A stretch of DNA of 64,000 nt from Opitutales bacterium (lineage in GTDB: Bacteria > Verrucomicrobiota > Verrucomicrobiia > Opitutales > UBA2995), in the NCBI GenBank assembly GCA_022824405.1, contig JAJDZZ010000012.1, forward strand, positions 1 to 64,000, written 5' to 3'. Shown in pieces: positions 9,307 to 18,116 of the stretch. A program made the position numbers and the translations under genes. The notes below the pieces were generated by a model that ran no database searches, was not told the DNA's origin, and was given only the letters and a program-made list of their open reading frames with translations. Numbering within the stretch: the first letter of the stretch is position 1; each line of letters begins with the position of its first letter.

Positions 9307-10269
9307 ATGTCCTATCCGATTTTTTGCAGGTCCATCTACATGGAACGGGTATGGGGTGGGAGAAGCCTGGAGTCGAAGCTGGGCCGCGGACTTCCTCCAG
9401 GCCAAATTATCGGAGAGAGTTGGGACCTTGCCGACCGCCCCGGGGCCCGGTCCGCGATCGAGACCGGTCCCTATTCGGGCAGGACGCTCCGTCAGGCTAT
9501 TTCGCGCCACGCCGAATCGATCATGGGGCCGGATTATCCGCCCGATTATCCGTTCCCGATTCTGGTCAAATGGCTGGATTGCCGGGAGACCCTCAGTTTG
9601 CAGGTTCATCCCCCTTCCGCAGTGGCCCGGCAGCTTGGAGGGGAACCAAAAACCGAGATGTGGTATATGGTCGATGTCGACCCTGGAGCAGAATTGATGG
9701 CGGGGTTGAAGGCCGGGGTTACCCGGGAGCAGTTTGAAGCGGCCCTGCTCAGGGACGAATTGGAACCGCTCATCCACACCGTTTCCGTGGCCGCAGGAGA
9801 TGCCCTGTTTGTCCCGAGCGGACGCCTCCACGCCATTGGGAGGGGAAACGTTATCCTGGAAATCCAGCAGAATTCGGATACCACCTACCGCGTTTACGAC
9901 TGGGGGCGGGTCGGACTCGATGGCATGCCCCGCCCGGTTCATGTGGACGAAGCCCTGCAGTCCATCGATTTTTTCGATTTCGAACCCGATCCCCAAAAGA
10001 ACGCGCGTTGCGGAAGTCTCCTGGCCGATTGCGAGGCGTTTCGCATCCGCAAAGAGGGTTTTGCCTGTGGAGAAATCCTGCGTTATCCTGCTAATTCCCC
10101 TCCGGTTCTGATCAGCGTTGTTTCGGGGACAATCCGGGTGCGAGGGTCGGAAACGCGGGATTATCCTCGGGGGACCAATTTACTGCTGCCCTACGATGGC
10201 GATTTTCAGGTCTCCGGGGACCGGGACGCGGAAATACTGGTAACGGACAGGTTTTCCCGAGTTTCATGA
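9307..10269 (+). CDS. manA: Mannose-6-phosphate isomerase, class I
   Basis: About 320 aa. It interconverts mannose-6-phosphate and fructose-6-phosphate in the cytoplasm, feeding GDP-mannose and glycan synthesis. The zinc-binding pattern is visible: SLQVHPP near residue 96, GGEPKTEMWYM near 112, and PSGRLHAIG near 173. The length fits the short type I isomerases. The ATG at 9307 is preferred over the TTG three codons earlier. It is divergent from ftsK with less than 85 bases between, so the two promoters must be compact. Confidence 0.87.
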   Translation: MSYPIFCRSIYMERVWGGRSLESKLGRGLPPGQIIGESWDLADRPGARSAIETGPYSGRTLRQAISRHAESIMGPDYPPDYPFPILVKWLDCRETLSLQVHPPSAVARQLGGEPKTEMWYMVDVDPGAELMAGLKAGVTREQFEAALLRDELEPLIHTVSVAAGDALFVPSGRLHAIGRGNVILEIQQNSDTTYRVYDWGRVGLDGMPRPVHVDEALQSIDFFDFEPDPQKNARCGSLLADCEAFRIRKEGFACGEILRYPANSPPVLISVVSGTIRVRGSETRDYPRGTNLLLPYDGDFQVSGDRDAEILVTDRFSRVS

Positions 10270-10330
10270 GCTGGAAGGGACCGCCCGGGCTCCTCCGTCT
10301 CACCGGAGGAAGAGAACCGGCCAACCTTTT

Positions 10331-10357
10331 CTTGAACTTGCAGAGAATACCCCTTTC
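10331..10357 (+). promoter_or_regulatory. Candidate heat-shock (sigma-32-like) promoter before grpE
   Basis: CTTGAA at 10331-10336 and CCCCTTTC at 10350-10357, separated by 13 bases, resemble the CTTGAA / CCCCAT pattern of sigma-32 promoters. It sits directly ahead of grpE-dnaJ. The distance to the first ATG (10375) is very short; the ATG at 10405 would leave a normal leader. No CIRCE-type inverted repeat was seen. Confidence 0.35.
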
Positions 10358-10374
10358 CTTAGACCGTTTAAAAA

Positions 10375-11007
10375 ATGATAGTCGAGGACACCGAAAACAA
10401 CAACATGGAAAAACCCCCCGAGGGAGAGATTGCCCAAAACGCGGCCGGGGCCGGGGAAGGCGATGGGAAGACCTCCACCGCAACCGTGGAACCCCCCGCC
10501 GAAGAGCTGTTGCGGAAATACCGCCAGGAGAGAGAAGAGTTGTACGAAAAAATTTTGCGGGCTGCGGCCGAATTTGAAAACTTTCGCAAGCGCAGTCTTC
10601 GGGAAAAGGAGGAACTTCGCAAATATGCCATTTCCGGGTTGATCGAAGATCTTCTGCCTGCGCTGGATAACCTGGAATTAGGGCTGAGAGCGGCGGAAAC
10701 ACATCCCGAAGCAAAGCCGATTGCCGAGGGATTCCGCATGGTTGCGGGCCAATTGGTATCCATTCTGAAAAACAACGGATTGGAAACGGTGGAACCCGAG
10801 GGAGAGGAATTCGATCCCAATTTCCATGAAAGTGTCGGATCTCAACCGAGCGATGAAGTTGAAGATCACAAAATCCTTCAGGTTGTGCGCAAAGGTTACG
10901 TCTTGAACGGCAGAATTCTCAGGGCTGCCAACGTCATAGTCTCCACGGGTCCGGCTGCGGAAGAAAAGACCGGGGACGATAGCGAGACCGGGAAGAAGGA
11001 GCAATAG
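10375..11007 (+). CDS. grpE: Nucleotide exchange factor GrpE
   Basis: 210 aa. GrpE drives ADP release from DnaK. The acidic, disordered N-terminus (about 1-45) leads into a long dimerisation helix (YRQEREELYEKILRAAAEFENFRKR split over residues 44-68) and the C-terminal beta domain (NFHESVGSQPSDEVEDHKI). The ATG at 10375 is used here; the ATG at 10405 is an equally possible start and fits better with the candidate heat-shock promoter. dnaJ begins two bases after the stop, so the two are co-transcribed; dnaK is not in the window. Confidence 0.9.
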   Translation: MIVEDTENNNMEKPPEGEIAQNAAGAGEGDGKTSTATVEPPAEELLRKYRQEREELYEKILRAAAEFENFRKRSLREKEELRKYAISGLIEDLLPALDNLELGLRAAETHPEAKPIAEGFRMVAGQLVSILKNNGLETVEPEGEEFDPNFHESVGSQPSDEVEDHKILQVVRKGYVLNGRILRAANVIVSTGPAAEEKTGDDSETGKKEQ

Positions 11008-11009
11008 AC

Positions 11010-12149
11010 ATGGAGGACAATTACTACGAGTTGTTGGGCGTTGGTCGCGATGTTTCGGATAAGGAATTGAAAAAGGCTTACCGCAAAAAAGCCCTTCAGT
11101 ACCATCCCGACCGAAATCCCGGGGACAAGCAGGCCGAGGAGCAATTTAAAAAGGTTTCCAATGCCTATGAAGTATTGAAGGATCCGGAAAAACGAGCCCT
11201 CTACGACCAGCATGGGCCCGAGGCATTCCGGCGAGGCATGCGTGGTGGCGGAGCCGGTGGATTTCACGATCCCGCCGATATTTTCCGGGAGGTATTCGGA
11301 GGCGGCGCGGGATTTGGCGGGATATTCGAGGATTTCTTCGGCGGCGCCCGCAGCCCGGGCCAGGCCGCCGCCCGTCCCGGGGCAAACCTGCAATACGATT
11401 TGGAACTCACCTTGGAGGAAGCGGCCCGGGGGGTGGAAAAGGAGATTTCCTTTCGCAGGGCTACCACTTGCGACCGCTGCCACGGAGATGGAGTGGAGCC
11501 GGGAACTTCCAAGAAGACCTGCCCTCCCTGCGGGGGCCTCGGGCAAGTAACCACTTCGCGGGGGTTTTTCCGCATTAAACAAACATGCCCAAAGTGCCGT
11601 GGAACAGGATTCATCGTGGAATTTCCTTGTAAGAAGTGCTCCGGGGAGGGGCGGGTGATGACCTCCTGCAATACAAACGTCAGGGTGCCCCCAGGGGTCG
11701 ATACGGGATCGCGGCTGCGCCTGGAGGGATTGGGTGAAGCCGGCATTGGAGGAGGGCCGACCGGCGACCTCATTATTCTCATCCACGTGCGTGAACACGA
11801 CATTTTCGACCGGAACGGAGACGATCTCTTTATCCAGGTCCCGATCAAGTTTACCCTGGCCGCATTGGGAGGGGCCGTCGAAGTGCCCACCCTGGCCGGT
11901 AAGGCTACCCTTAAGATCCCTGCCGGGACACAGTCGGGAACCCGATTCCGCATGCGTAAGAAGGGCTTGCGGTCCCTCCAGGGAGTCGATTTGGGCGACC
12001 AGTATGTAACCGTTTACGTGGAAGTTCCCCGAAAACTCAAACCCAAACAGAGAGAGTTGTTGGAGGCCTATGCGCGGGAATCGGGCGACGACCGGGACCC
12101 CGAAGAGAATTCCTTTTTCGAGAAGGCCAAGCGTTTTTTCGACGAGTAG
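11010..12149 (+). CDS. dnaJ: Chaperone DnaJ
   Basis: 379 aa, the standard length. The J domain (1-70) has the HPD motif at residues 32-34. A Gly/Phe-rich region (about 72-125), four CxxCxGxG-type zinc repeats (CDRCHGDG, CPPCGGLG, CPKCRGTG, CKKCSGEG; about 150-215) and the two C-terminal substrate-binding domains follow. It delivers unfolded protein to DnaK. A GAAGGAGC ribosome-binding site sits at the end of grpE. Its 3' end faces the Asp23-family gene across 33 bases. Confidence 0.95.
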   Translation: MEDNYYELLGVGRDVSDKELKKAYRKKALQYHPDRNPGDKQAEEQFKKVSNAYEVLKDPEKRALYDQHGPEAFRRGMRGGGAGGFHDPADIFREVFGGGAGFGGIFEDFFGGARSPGQAAARPGANLQYDLELTLEEAARGVEKEISFRRATTCDRCHGDGVEPGTSKKTCPPCGGLGQVTTSRGFFRIKQTCPKCRGTGFIVEFPCKKCSGEGRVMTSCNTNVRVPPGVDTGSRLRLEGLGEAGIGGGPTGDLIILIHVREHDIFDRNGDDLFIQVPIKFTLAALGGAVEVPTLAGKATLKIPAGTQSGTRFRMRKKGLRSLQGVDLGDQYVTVYVEVPRKLKPKQRELLEAYARESGDDRDPEENSFFEKAKRFFDE

Positions 12150-12182
12150 CGGCTTCCCGGCTCATTCTCCCGGTCCGAGGTT

Positions 12183-12623
12183 CTACGTTTTATTCTTTTC
12201 CTGCTCGGCCGGGTTCATAAATCCCTCCACTACCACCGTTACATCAGCGAGGTTTTTTATGCCCAGGTCATCCCGGATGGCCTGGGTGATCTGTTTTTGC
12301 AAGTGGCTGGAAATATCCGGTACCCGTGTTTTTACCCCCAGCATCAACCGCACCTTGATATGGATATAACCCTTGGACTGGCTCAGGTAGCTTCGGGCAC
12401 GGCCCACCTCGATAAACCGGTCGCAGGTGCGCTGCACCACTTTTTGAATGGCCGTCCTGGAAATTTCCACCCGTCCGTTCTCGTTGTTGAAAATCATGAG
12501 GGTGGGCTTTTTCCACCTGGAGAAGAGCATGACCGATCCGGCTGTAATGATGGCCAGGACGATTACGATCAGGAAAAGAATCGGAACCGGTGCGTCGGCC
12601 AGTTTATCGAAGCTGAATTCCAC
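12183..12623 (-). CDS. AmaP-like membrane protein related to the Asp23 family
   Basis: 146 aa. One transmembrane helix near the N-terminus (about residues 13-35) is followed by a domain with the Asp23/AmaP pattern (GRVEISRTAIQKVVQRTCD; ADVTVVVEGF). In Firmicutes, AmaP anchors the cytoplasmic Asp23 protein to the membrane and the pair affects envelope stress responses. Here an Asp23 protein is encoded 104 bases upstream on the same strand, which supports such a pair. Function in a diderm is unknown. Confidence 0.7.
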   Translation of the reverse strand: MEFSFDKLADAPVPILFLIVIVLAIITAGSVMLFSRWKKPTLMIFNNENGRVEISRTAIQKVVQRTCDRFIEVGRARSYLSQSKGYIHIKVRLMLGVKTRVPDISSHLQKQITQAIRDDLGIKNLADVTVVVEGFMNPAEQEKNKT

Positions 12624-12727
12624 TGCGGCAGGTTTTCCAGGTGTGCGTAATCATGCGCCTCCCTGGGGGTTGGGGAAGAGCGTGGAAGGGGATTGTTTTT
12701 CGCGTGCCACCGCCCGGCAGGGTCAGA

Positions 12728-13165
12728 TTACTCCTCATCCGACAGCGAACCATCGCTGAGCGCCCGTTCTTCCCCTGTTTTGACCCCGTCAATAACTACA
12801 TCGACGCGTTCGACTAATTTCCCCGTCATTTTTTCCACCCGGTCTTTTACCGATGCCTGCACCTGGTAGGCACACTTGGCCAATTCGACCCCGTAGTTTA
12901 AAATGAGCCGGATTTCGATCCGGTAGTACCCGCTTTCGCTTTCGGTTATGCGTACGCCGCGCTCCGAGGCCTCCTTTTTGGAAAAGATCTCCGTGATACC
13001 ATCGACAAAGCTCCCCCCTACGGCAAATACGTCGGAATTTTCCAGTGCGGCCAACCGCACGATGTTGGCCACCACGGAGTGGTTTATTTTTATTTCTCCC
13101 AGAGAAACGGTTTCTTCCGAGCCGATGGATGGCACCACCTTCCCGTCCTTTTTTTCGGTCTTCAT
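12728..13165 (-). CDS. Asp23/Gls24 family envelope stress protein
   Basis: 145 aa, the normal Asp23 size. The core shows [19 protein letters not shown], a central VGGSFVDGI loop and the C-terminal [13 protein letters not shown] strand typical of the family. It is cytoplasmic with no membrane segment. Its start overlaps the accC stop by four bases (ATGA), so it is translated with biotin carboxylase. The accB-accC-Asp23 order suggests coupling of envelope homeostasis to fatty acid synthesis. Confidence 0.85.
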   Translation of the reverse strand: MKTEKKDGKVVPSIGSEETVSLGEIKINHSVVANIVRLAALENSDVFAVGGSFVDGITEIFSKKEASERGVRITESESGYYRIEIRLILNYGVELAKCAYQVQASVKDRVEKMTGKLVERVDVVIDGVKTGEERALSDGSLSDEE

Positions 13166-14553
13166 AATGATTCCAGGTTATGGTTGGACTGAACGAGAAC
13201 ATCAAGGTTTGAGCGGGAAAAGAAATCTTCCACAAAGGAGGTTGAGGCCTTTCCGCTCCTGAAAACAGGATCTTGCATTATAGCCTTAGAAAAGGGAATG
13301 GTAGATTTGATCCCACTGATTATAAATTCACTCAAGGCGCGGGACATGCGGTCCAGGGCGTTGTCCCGATTCTTGCCGAAGGTGATGAGCTTCCCGATCA
13401 TGCTGTCGTAGTAAGGTGGGATGGCGTAGCCGCCATAAATGTGGGAATCGACCCGGACCCCATGTCCTCCCGGAGGATAGTACACATTGATAGTGCCCGG
13501 ACTGGGGGCGAAATTGCGGGATGGGTCCTCCGCGTTGATGCGGCATTCTATGGCGTGGCCGTTGATCCGTATATCCGATTGATCCAACCGAAGGGGCTCG
13601 CCCGCGGCGATGTGGATTTGTTCCTTGACCAGATCGGTCTCCGTAACTTCCTCGGTGACGGGGTGCTCCACCTGAATCCGCGTATTCATTTCAATGAAGT
13701 AGAAATTGCCCGCTTCATCGACCAGGAATTCTATGGTGCCGGCATTTTCGTAGCCGGCCGCCTGGGCGCAACGAATGGCGGCCGCACCCATTTTCCGGCG
13801 CAATTCCTCCGTCATGAAAGGGGAGGGCGCTTCTTCGATGAGTTTCTGATGCCGCCTTTGTACCGAACAGTCGCGTTCCCCGAGGTGGATGGTTTTGCCA
13901 TTCTTGTCGGCCAATATCTGGAACTCGATGTGACGCGGGTTTTCCACCAGTTTTTCCAGATAAACGGAAGGGTTTCCGAAGGCCTTCTCCGCTTCGCCTC
14001 TGGCCAAGTCGTATTCCTTGGCGAAGGCGACCCCGTTGCGGGCAATGCGCATCCCCTTGCCACCGCCCCCGGCCACGGCCTTGATCAAAACCGGGTATCC
14101 AATAGCTTCGGCCGCCTTGAGACCTTCCTTGACGGAATCCAACACCCCCTCGCTACCGGGAACGGTAGGGACACCGGCTTTTCTGACGGTTTCGATGGCC
14201 AGGGCCTTGTCTCCCATCTGCCGGATAACCGAAGATTTCGGGCCAATAAAATTGATCTTGCACGTTTCGCACTGTTCGACGAAATCGGCGTTTTCCGCCA
14301 GGAATCCGTACCCTGGGTGAATGGCATCCACGTCCGATATTTCCGCGGCGCTTATTATCCGGTCCGACTTCAGATAACTTTCCGAGGGTTGAGCCGGGCC
14401 GATGCAAATGGCTTCATCGGCCAATTGCACGTGCAGGGATTGTTCATCCGCTTCGGAATATACGGCCAGGGTCTTTATTCCCATTTCCCGGCAGGCGCGG
14501 ACGATGCGGAGGGCTATTTCGCCGCGATTGGCGATAAGGACCTTATTGATCAT
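13162..14553 (-). CDS. accC: Biotin carboxylase subunit of acetyl-CoA carboxylase
   Basis: 463 aa, about 15 longer than the usual 445-450. It carboxylates the biotin of AccB using ATP and bicarbonate, the first step of fatty acid synthesis. It begins [20 protein letters not shown], carries the glycine-rich ATP-grasp loop [13 protein letters not shown], and has [17 protein letters not shown] with the catalytic Arg. It lies 13 bases after accB. The carboxyltransferase genes accA and accD are not in the window. Confidence 0.96.
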   Translation of the reverse strand: MINKVLIANRGEIALRIVRACREMGIKTLAVYSEADEQSLHVQLADEAICIGPAQPSESYLKSDRIISAAEISDVDAIHPGYGFLAENADFVEQCETCKINFIGPKSSVIRQMGDKALAIETVRKAGVPTVPGSEGVLDSVKEGLKAAEAIGYPVLIKAVAGGGGKGMRIARNGVAFAKEYDLARGEAEKAFGNPSVYLEKLVENPRHIEFQILADKNGKTIHLGERDCSVQRRHQKLIEEAPSPFMTEELRRKMGAAAIRCAQAAGYENAGTIEFLVDEAGNFYFIEMNTRIQVEHPVTEEVTETDLVKEQIHIAAGEPLRLDQSDIRINGHAIECRINAEDPSRNFAPSPGTINVYYPPGGHGVRVDSHIYGGYAIPPYYDSMIGKLITFGKNRDNALDRMSRALSEFIISGIKSTIPFSKAIMQDPVFRSGKASTSFVEDFFSRSNLDVLVQSNHNLESL

Positions 14554-14566
14554 AACCGAAACCCGA

Positions 14567-15058
14567 TCAGGTTTTTTTCACCTCGAAGAGGGGTTGCCCG
14601 TATTCCACCGACTCCCCGTTTTGGAGCAAAATTTGCACGATTTCTCCCGCTATATCAGCCGGGATCTCGTTCATGACCTTCATGGCCTCAATGATACAAA
14701 CCGTGGTCTCCTGCTCTATCGTATCCCCTTCATTGACGAAGGGCGGGCTTTCCGGAGAAGGGGAACGGTAAAAAGTTCCCACCATGGGTGATTTGATGAA
14801 GTGGAGATTTTCTTTATCCGCTTCTTCGGCCTTGGATTCGGAGGATGGCGAGGAGGGGGTTTCGGGCTGGGGTGAAAGGACTGGCGGAACCGCCCCGGGG
14901 TAGGTTGGCGCCGCCTGCACAACGGCCAGATTCCCATTCCCGTTCCCGTTGGGGCTACGGCAAATGCGTAATCTCAAGCCCTTCTCCTCGATCTCGAACT
15001 CCGTCAGCCCGGAGCGTTTCATGATCTCGATGATTTCCTTTATTTCGTTAAGATCCAA
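14567..15058 (-). CDS. accB: Biotin carboxyl carrier protein of acetyl-CoA carboxylase
   Basis: 163 aa. The N-terminal helix starts [20 protein letters not shown] as in other AccB proteins. A Pro/Ser-rich linker (about 50-85) leads to the biotinyl domain (about 88-163) with EAMKVMNEI, whose Lys is biotinylated by BirA (encoded at 23421-24419). It is the first gene of the accB-accC-Asp23-AmaP unit. The 223 bases upstream hold no other gene and should contain the promoter, but no convincing hexamers were identified. Confidence 0.95.
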   Translation of the reverse strand: MDLNEIKEIIEIMKRSGLTEFEIEEKGLRLRICRSPNGNGNGNLAVVQAAPTYPGAVPPVLSPQPETPSSPSSESKAEEADKENLHFIKSPMVGTFYRSPSPESPPFVNEGDTIEQETTVCIIEAMKVMNEIPADIAGEIVQILLQNGESVEYGQPLFEVKKT

Positions 15059-15281
15059 ATTGAAGCCAGGTTCAGGTTAACGTGCGCCAACGGAATCGTT
15101 TTCAGGGGAAAACTCGATATCATTGGAATCATGCTCTTTTATCATTGAATTGCCAGATGGGCATTCGTTGAAGACCTATATGCAAAACGGTAGAATGCGA
15201 GGTTTCCCAAGGTTCCGGGGCGTTATTTACAAAAAGGAAAGCGAATAATGATGGATATTGTCGGCGTGGCAAGAACTTCGT

Positions 15282-18041
15282 TTACCGGCCGAAATCGTAC
15301 TCGAGGTTAATCGGCTCCAGTGGTTTCGGCTGAGGAACGGTTTTCGGGATGAAGGGGTTCAATGGATTGAGGGCCAACTGCCACTGAGGTTTGGTTAAAG
15401 TTCCCGTCAGGTTGACCTCCGCAATGTGGCTGAGAGGATCCAGTATGGGCATGACCAGTTGGGAAAGTACGGGAATTCCGGCCTCCCGCAATAAAAACAC
15501 CCGGACCTGAAAATCGAGAAGGGAACTGTCCGGATAGTAATCGCCTTCCCCCTCCAGCCTTGCCGTATTTCCGGTCATTACCAGATCCGGAAAGGTAATT
15601 TTGCCTCCATCCCATTGAAAGGAAGTGGAGGCATCGCCCAACTTCAGTTTGGTAAAGAACAATAAACTGGACAAGGGACCAAACAGGGGAATTTCGGCCA
15701 GGGTGCCCCCCCGAACCTCCAGATTGCCTTGGGCGAAAACCCTGTCCAATCCGAACCCAACCGGGGAAATGCCGGAAACCTGGATATCCAGAACCCCCTC
15801 GTAATCTTTTTCGCCCCTTCCCTGGCTCGGTTGATCCGCGCCGCTTTCGAGGCGGAATTGCCTCACCTTTTTCAGGGCTTGGCCGAGATTGGCTCCGGCC
15901 AACTCCAAGTCATAGAGCAGGAAGGCGTTCTCGTCCTGGCGGATATAGGAGGCGCTGCCCGTGCCCGATCCTTCGGCAAACTGAAATGCGATCTCATCCA
16001 AGTAGACGTCGCCCCTGTCGTAGCGACACCTCGCCTCCAGGCTGTCGACAGGGAACCCGTAGTAGGACAGGGGAGCGTCGGTGGAAATCCCGATATCCAA
16101 CTCCTGCCAAGGGGTTGGCTCGGAAAAGTTGAATTCTCCCCGCACCGTCAGGGTGGGGTGTCTTTCCCAGGTGTAGGGTTCAAGGATTTTCCGGCCTTCC
16201 TCTCCGAAGAGCGCCAGGGACGGTTTCAGGTCGAGATTGGAGGTGGCGTCGACGCGGATGTAATGCACGTCGCCGCCCTTCAATTCGCACTGGAATTGCC
16301 CCGAGGCCGAGCCTTCCGGCCTATGCGCCTTCAGTTCGAAAACGTCGATATAATTGGGGCGTATAAACATTTTCGAGGCAATCCGGTCGAAGCGCATGCC
16401 GTCCACCTCCACCTTCTCGCCGGCGGCGTACCCGTGAAGCGTCAGGCGTTTTTTGTAATAAAAGGAATTGCGGACGGCCAAGTCGATATAGGGAGGTCGA
16501 TCGACGATTTTCAGGTGTTGGAAGGTCTCCGTCCACCAGCTTCCCCACCAGGCGTTGACATCCTGCGGTCGAAAATTGCCCGCCATGGAAAACCTGAAAT
16601 ACTTCTCCCGCAGGTCCTGCCGGAAAGCGCATCGGAGGTCGTTGCCATGGCCGCCCACGTCGATTTGGTGCAAATCCAGCCGGGTTCCCTTCAGGTGGCC
16701 GCGCACACGGGCCCATTGGAAAGGAGCCTTTATCATCTCTACATCGCGCGTCTCCAGACGAAAACTTGCGGCCAAACCATCGAGGTTCCCGGGGTAACTG
16801 AAATCGATGTCGAAATAGGCGGGTTGATGCTGTTTCGACAAACGCAGCCGCCAAAGGCGATCGAATTCCGGTCGGGTGATGATCGCTTCGCCATTGAAAT
16901 GGCCGCGAACGGACCCTCTCGCCGCCATGGAGTTCAGATCGGCCCGTAAATGGGAGGTCAAAACTCCCTGAAGCGTTTCCGCGCCGATCGTGCCCTCGAC
17001 CGTTCCCCCGTCCAGGAGCGATCCGGATATACCCAGGTTGTCGAATGGGGTGTCCCTATAGGTCAAGGTGGAGGCGGTGGCTTCGAACCGAATGGGAAAG
17101 GGAGATTTCAAGTCCTCGATGCTGCCGTTTTTGAGGGCTGCGATGGAAACGTTCTTCAAACGGATTTCGGGATTTTCCATCGTTACGGTTCGGGCCCCGA
17201 TGCGAATCGGTTCCAAAATGCGAAAATCAGGCGCCAATTGAAAGGCCCCTGTGTGGGTGAGACCTTCGGCGGTGGGCCATGAGGTCAAAGAAAAGCGCGG
17301 CGCCGTGAGCCGGGAGGACACCGTGAATTGCCGGTTCCCGGGAGTGGCGAATTCAAGTTCCAGATGGGGGGCATGCAGGGCGTTCAGGGTATCGTAGGCT
17401 TCCATGGCCAAGCCGGACAGCTTGAGGTATTCCGGATAGAGGTCGGGTTTATCGGGCGCCCCTTTCCCGGCCGCCGACAAGTGGGGAACCAAGCCGGTAA
17501 GGTCACCGCTGGCCGATAATTGGAGGTGCCGGAAATTTCCGGTCAAAAAGGGCATGCTCCATCCACCCCAGTTCCTCCTGAGGGCGAAGTGCAGATCCTG
17601 CACCAGGTAGTCGGTGGCGCCCGATGGCGACACCATGGCAGGGCAGTACAAGGTGGCGTTGGAGACCCTGACCTTATCGATGGCCATCCGGCCCAGCATC
17701 AGGGACGGAATATTAAACTGCAGGTAGACCAGATCGGCCTCGAGGAAGGGTTCATCCGATCTGATGAAGGACAAGGCCATCTTGTGCCCCAATAGGTTGC
17801 CCTTGAAATCCATGGTGACTTTTTCGGATTGGAGATTCAGCCCCTGCCTTTCCAACTGCCGCTCGATTCGTTCCATCAGCCGCGGCGGAATGGGGATTTC
17901 CTCATAGAACATGCTCAACACCGCCACGGACGAAAGTAACATGAAGAAAAGGGCTAGGCCCAACAACGCCAAGTTGTGGCAGCCCATGAGGAACCGCTCG
18001 ACAAAGGATCGGTTCTTTTTTTTCAGGTAGGACATGGGCAT
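15282..18041 (-). CDS. AsmA-like inner-membrane-anchored envelope protein
   Basis: 919 aa. One N-terminal transmembrane helix (about residues 22-46) is followed by a very long beta-rich periplasmic region, a layout shared by AsmA/TamB/YhdP-type proteins that move lipids between membranes. The C-terminal part (LEGEGDYYPDSSLLDFQVRVF; DPLSHIAEVNLTGTLTKPQW) matches AsmA-like C-terminal regions. A TAAGGA ribosome-binding site precedes the ATG. It is the last gene of the co-directional run containing the Gld-type exporter; the precise lipid substrate is unknown. Confidence 0.72.
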   Translation of the reverse strand: MPMSYLKKKNRSFVERFLMGCHNLALLGLALFFMLLSSVAVLSMFYEEIPIPPRLMERIERQLERQGLNLQSEKVTMDFKGNLLGHKMALSFIRSDEPFLEADLVYLQFNIPSLMLGRMAIDKVRVSNATLYCPAMVSPSGATDYLVQDLHFALRRNWGGWSMPFLTGNFRHLQLSASGDLTGLVPHLSAAGKGAPDKPDLYPEYLKLSGLAMEAYDTLNALHAPHLELEFATPGNRQFTVSSRLTAPRFSLTSWPTAEGLTHTGAFQLAPDFRILEPIRIGARTVTMENPEIRLKNVSIAALKNGSIEDLKSPFPIRFEATASTLTYRDTPFDNLGISGSLLDGGTVEGTIGAETLQGVLTSHLRADLNSMAARGSVRGHFNGEAIITRPEFDRLWRLRLSKQHQPAYFDIDFSYPGNLDGLAASFRLETRDVEMIKAPFQWARVRGHLKGTRLDLHQIDVGGHGNDLRCAFRQDLREKYFRFSMAGNFRPQDVNAWWGSWWTETFQHLKIVDRPPYIDLAVRNSFYYKKRLTLHGYAAGEKVEVDGMRFDRIASKMFIRPNYIDVFELKAHRPEGSASGQFQCELKGGDVHYIRVDATSNLDLKPSLALFGEEGRKILEPYTWERHPTLTVRGEFNFSEPTPWQELDIGISTDAPLSYYGFPVDSLEARCRYDRGDVYLDEIAFQFAEGSGTGSASYIRQDENAFLLYDLELAGANLGQALKKVRQFRLESGADQPSQGRGEKDYEGVLDIQVSGISPVGFGLDRVFAQGNLEVRGGTLAEIPLFGPLSSLLFFTKLKLGDASTSFQWDGGKITFPDLVMTGNTARLEGEGDYYPDSSLLDFQVRVFLLREAGIPVLSQLVMPILDPLSHIAEVNLTGTLTKPQWQLALNPLNPFIPKTVPQPKPLEPINLEYDFGR

Positions 18042-18116
18042 GAATCCTTACGGCGAAATCTGGCGGAGCAACCGTAGCCAAATGTTATGCCAACCATCAA
18101 ACCGAGGGTTTTTTAT

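Noticed and set aside
13273-14676. 467-codon plus-strand frame opposite accC
   Set aside because: accC is unambiguous on the minus strand; the plus frame has no recognisable domain.
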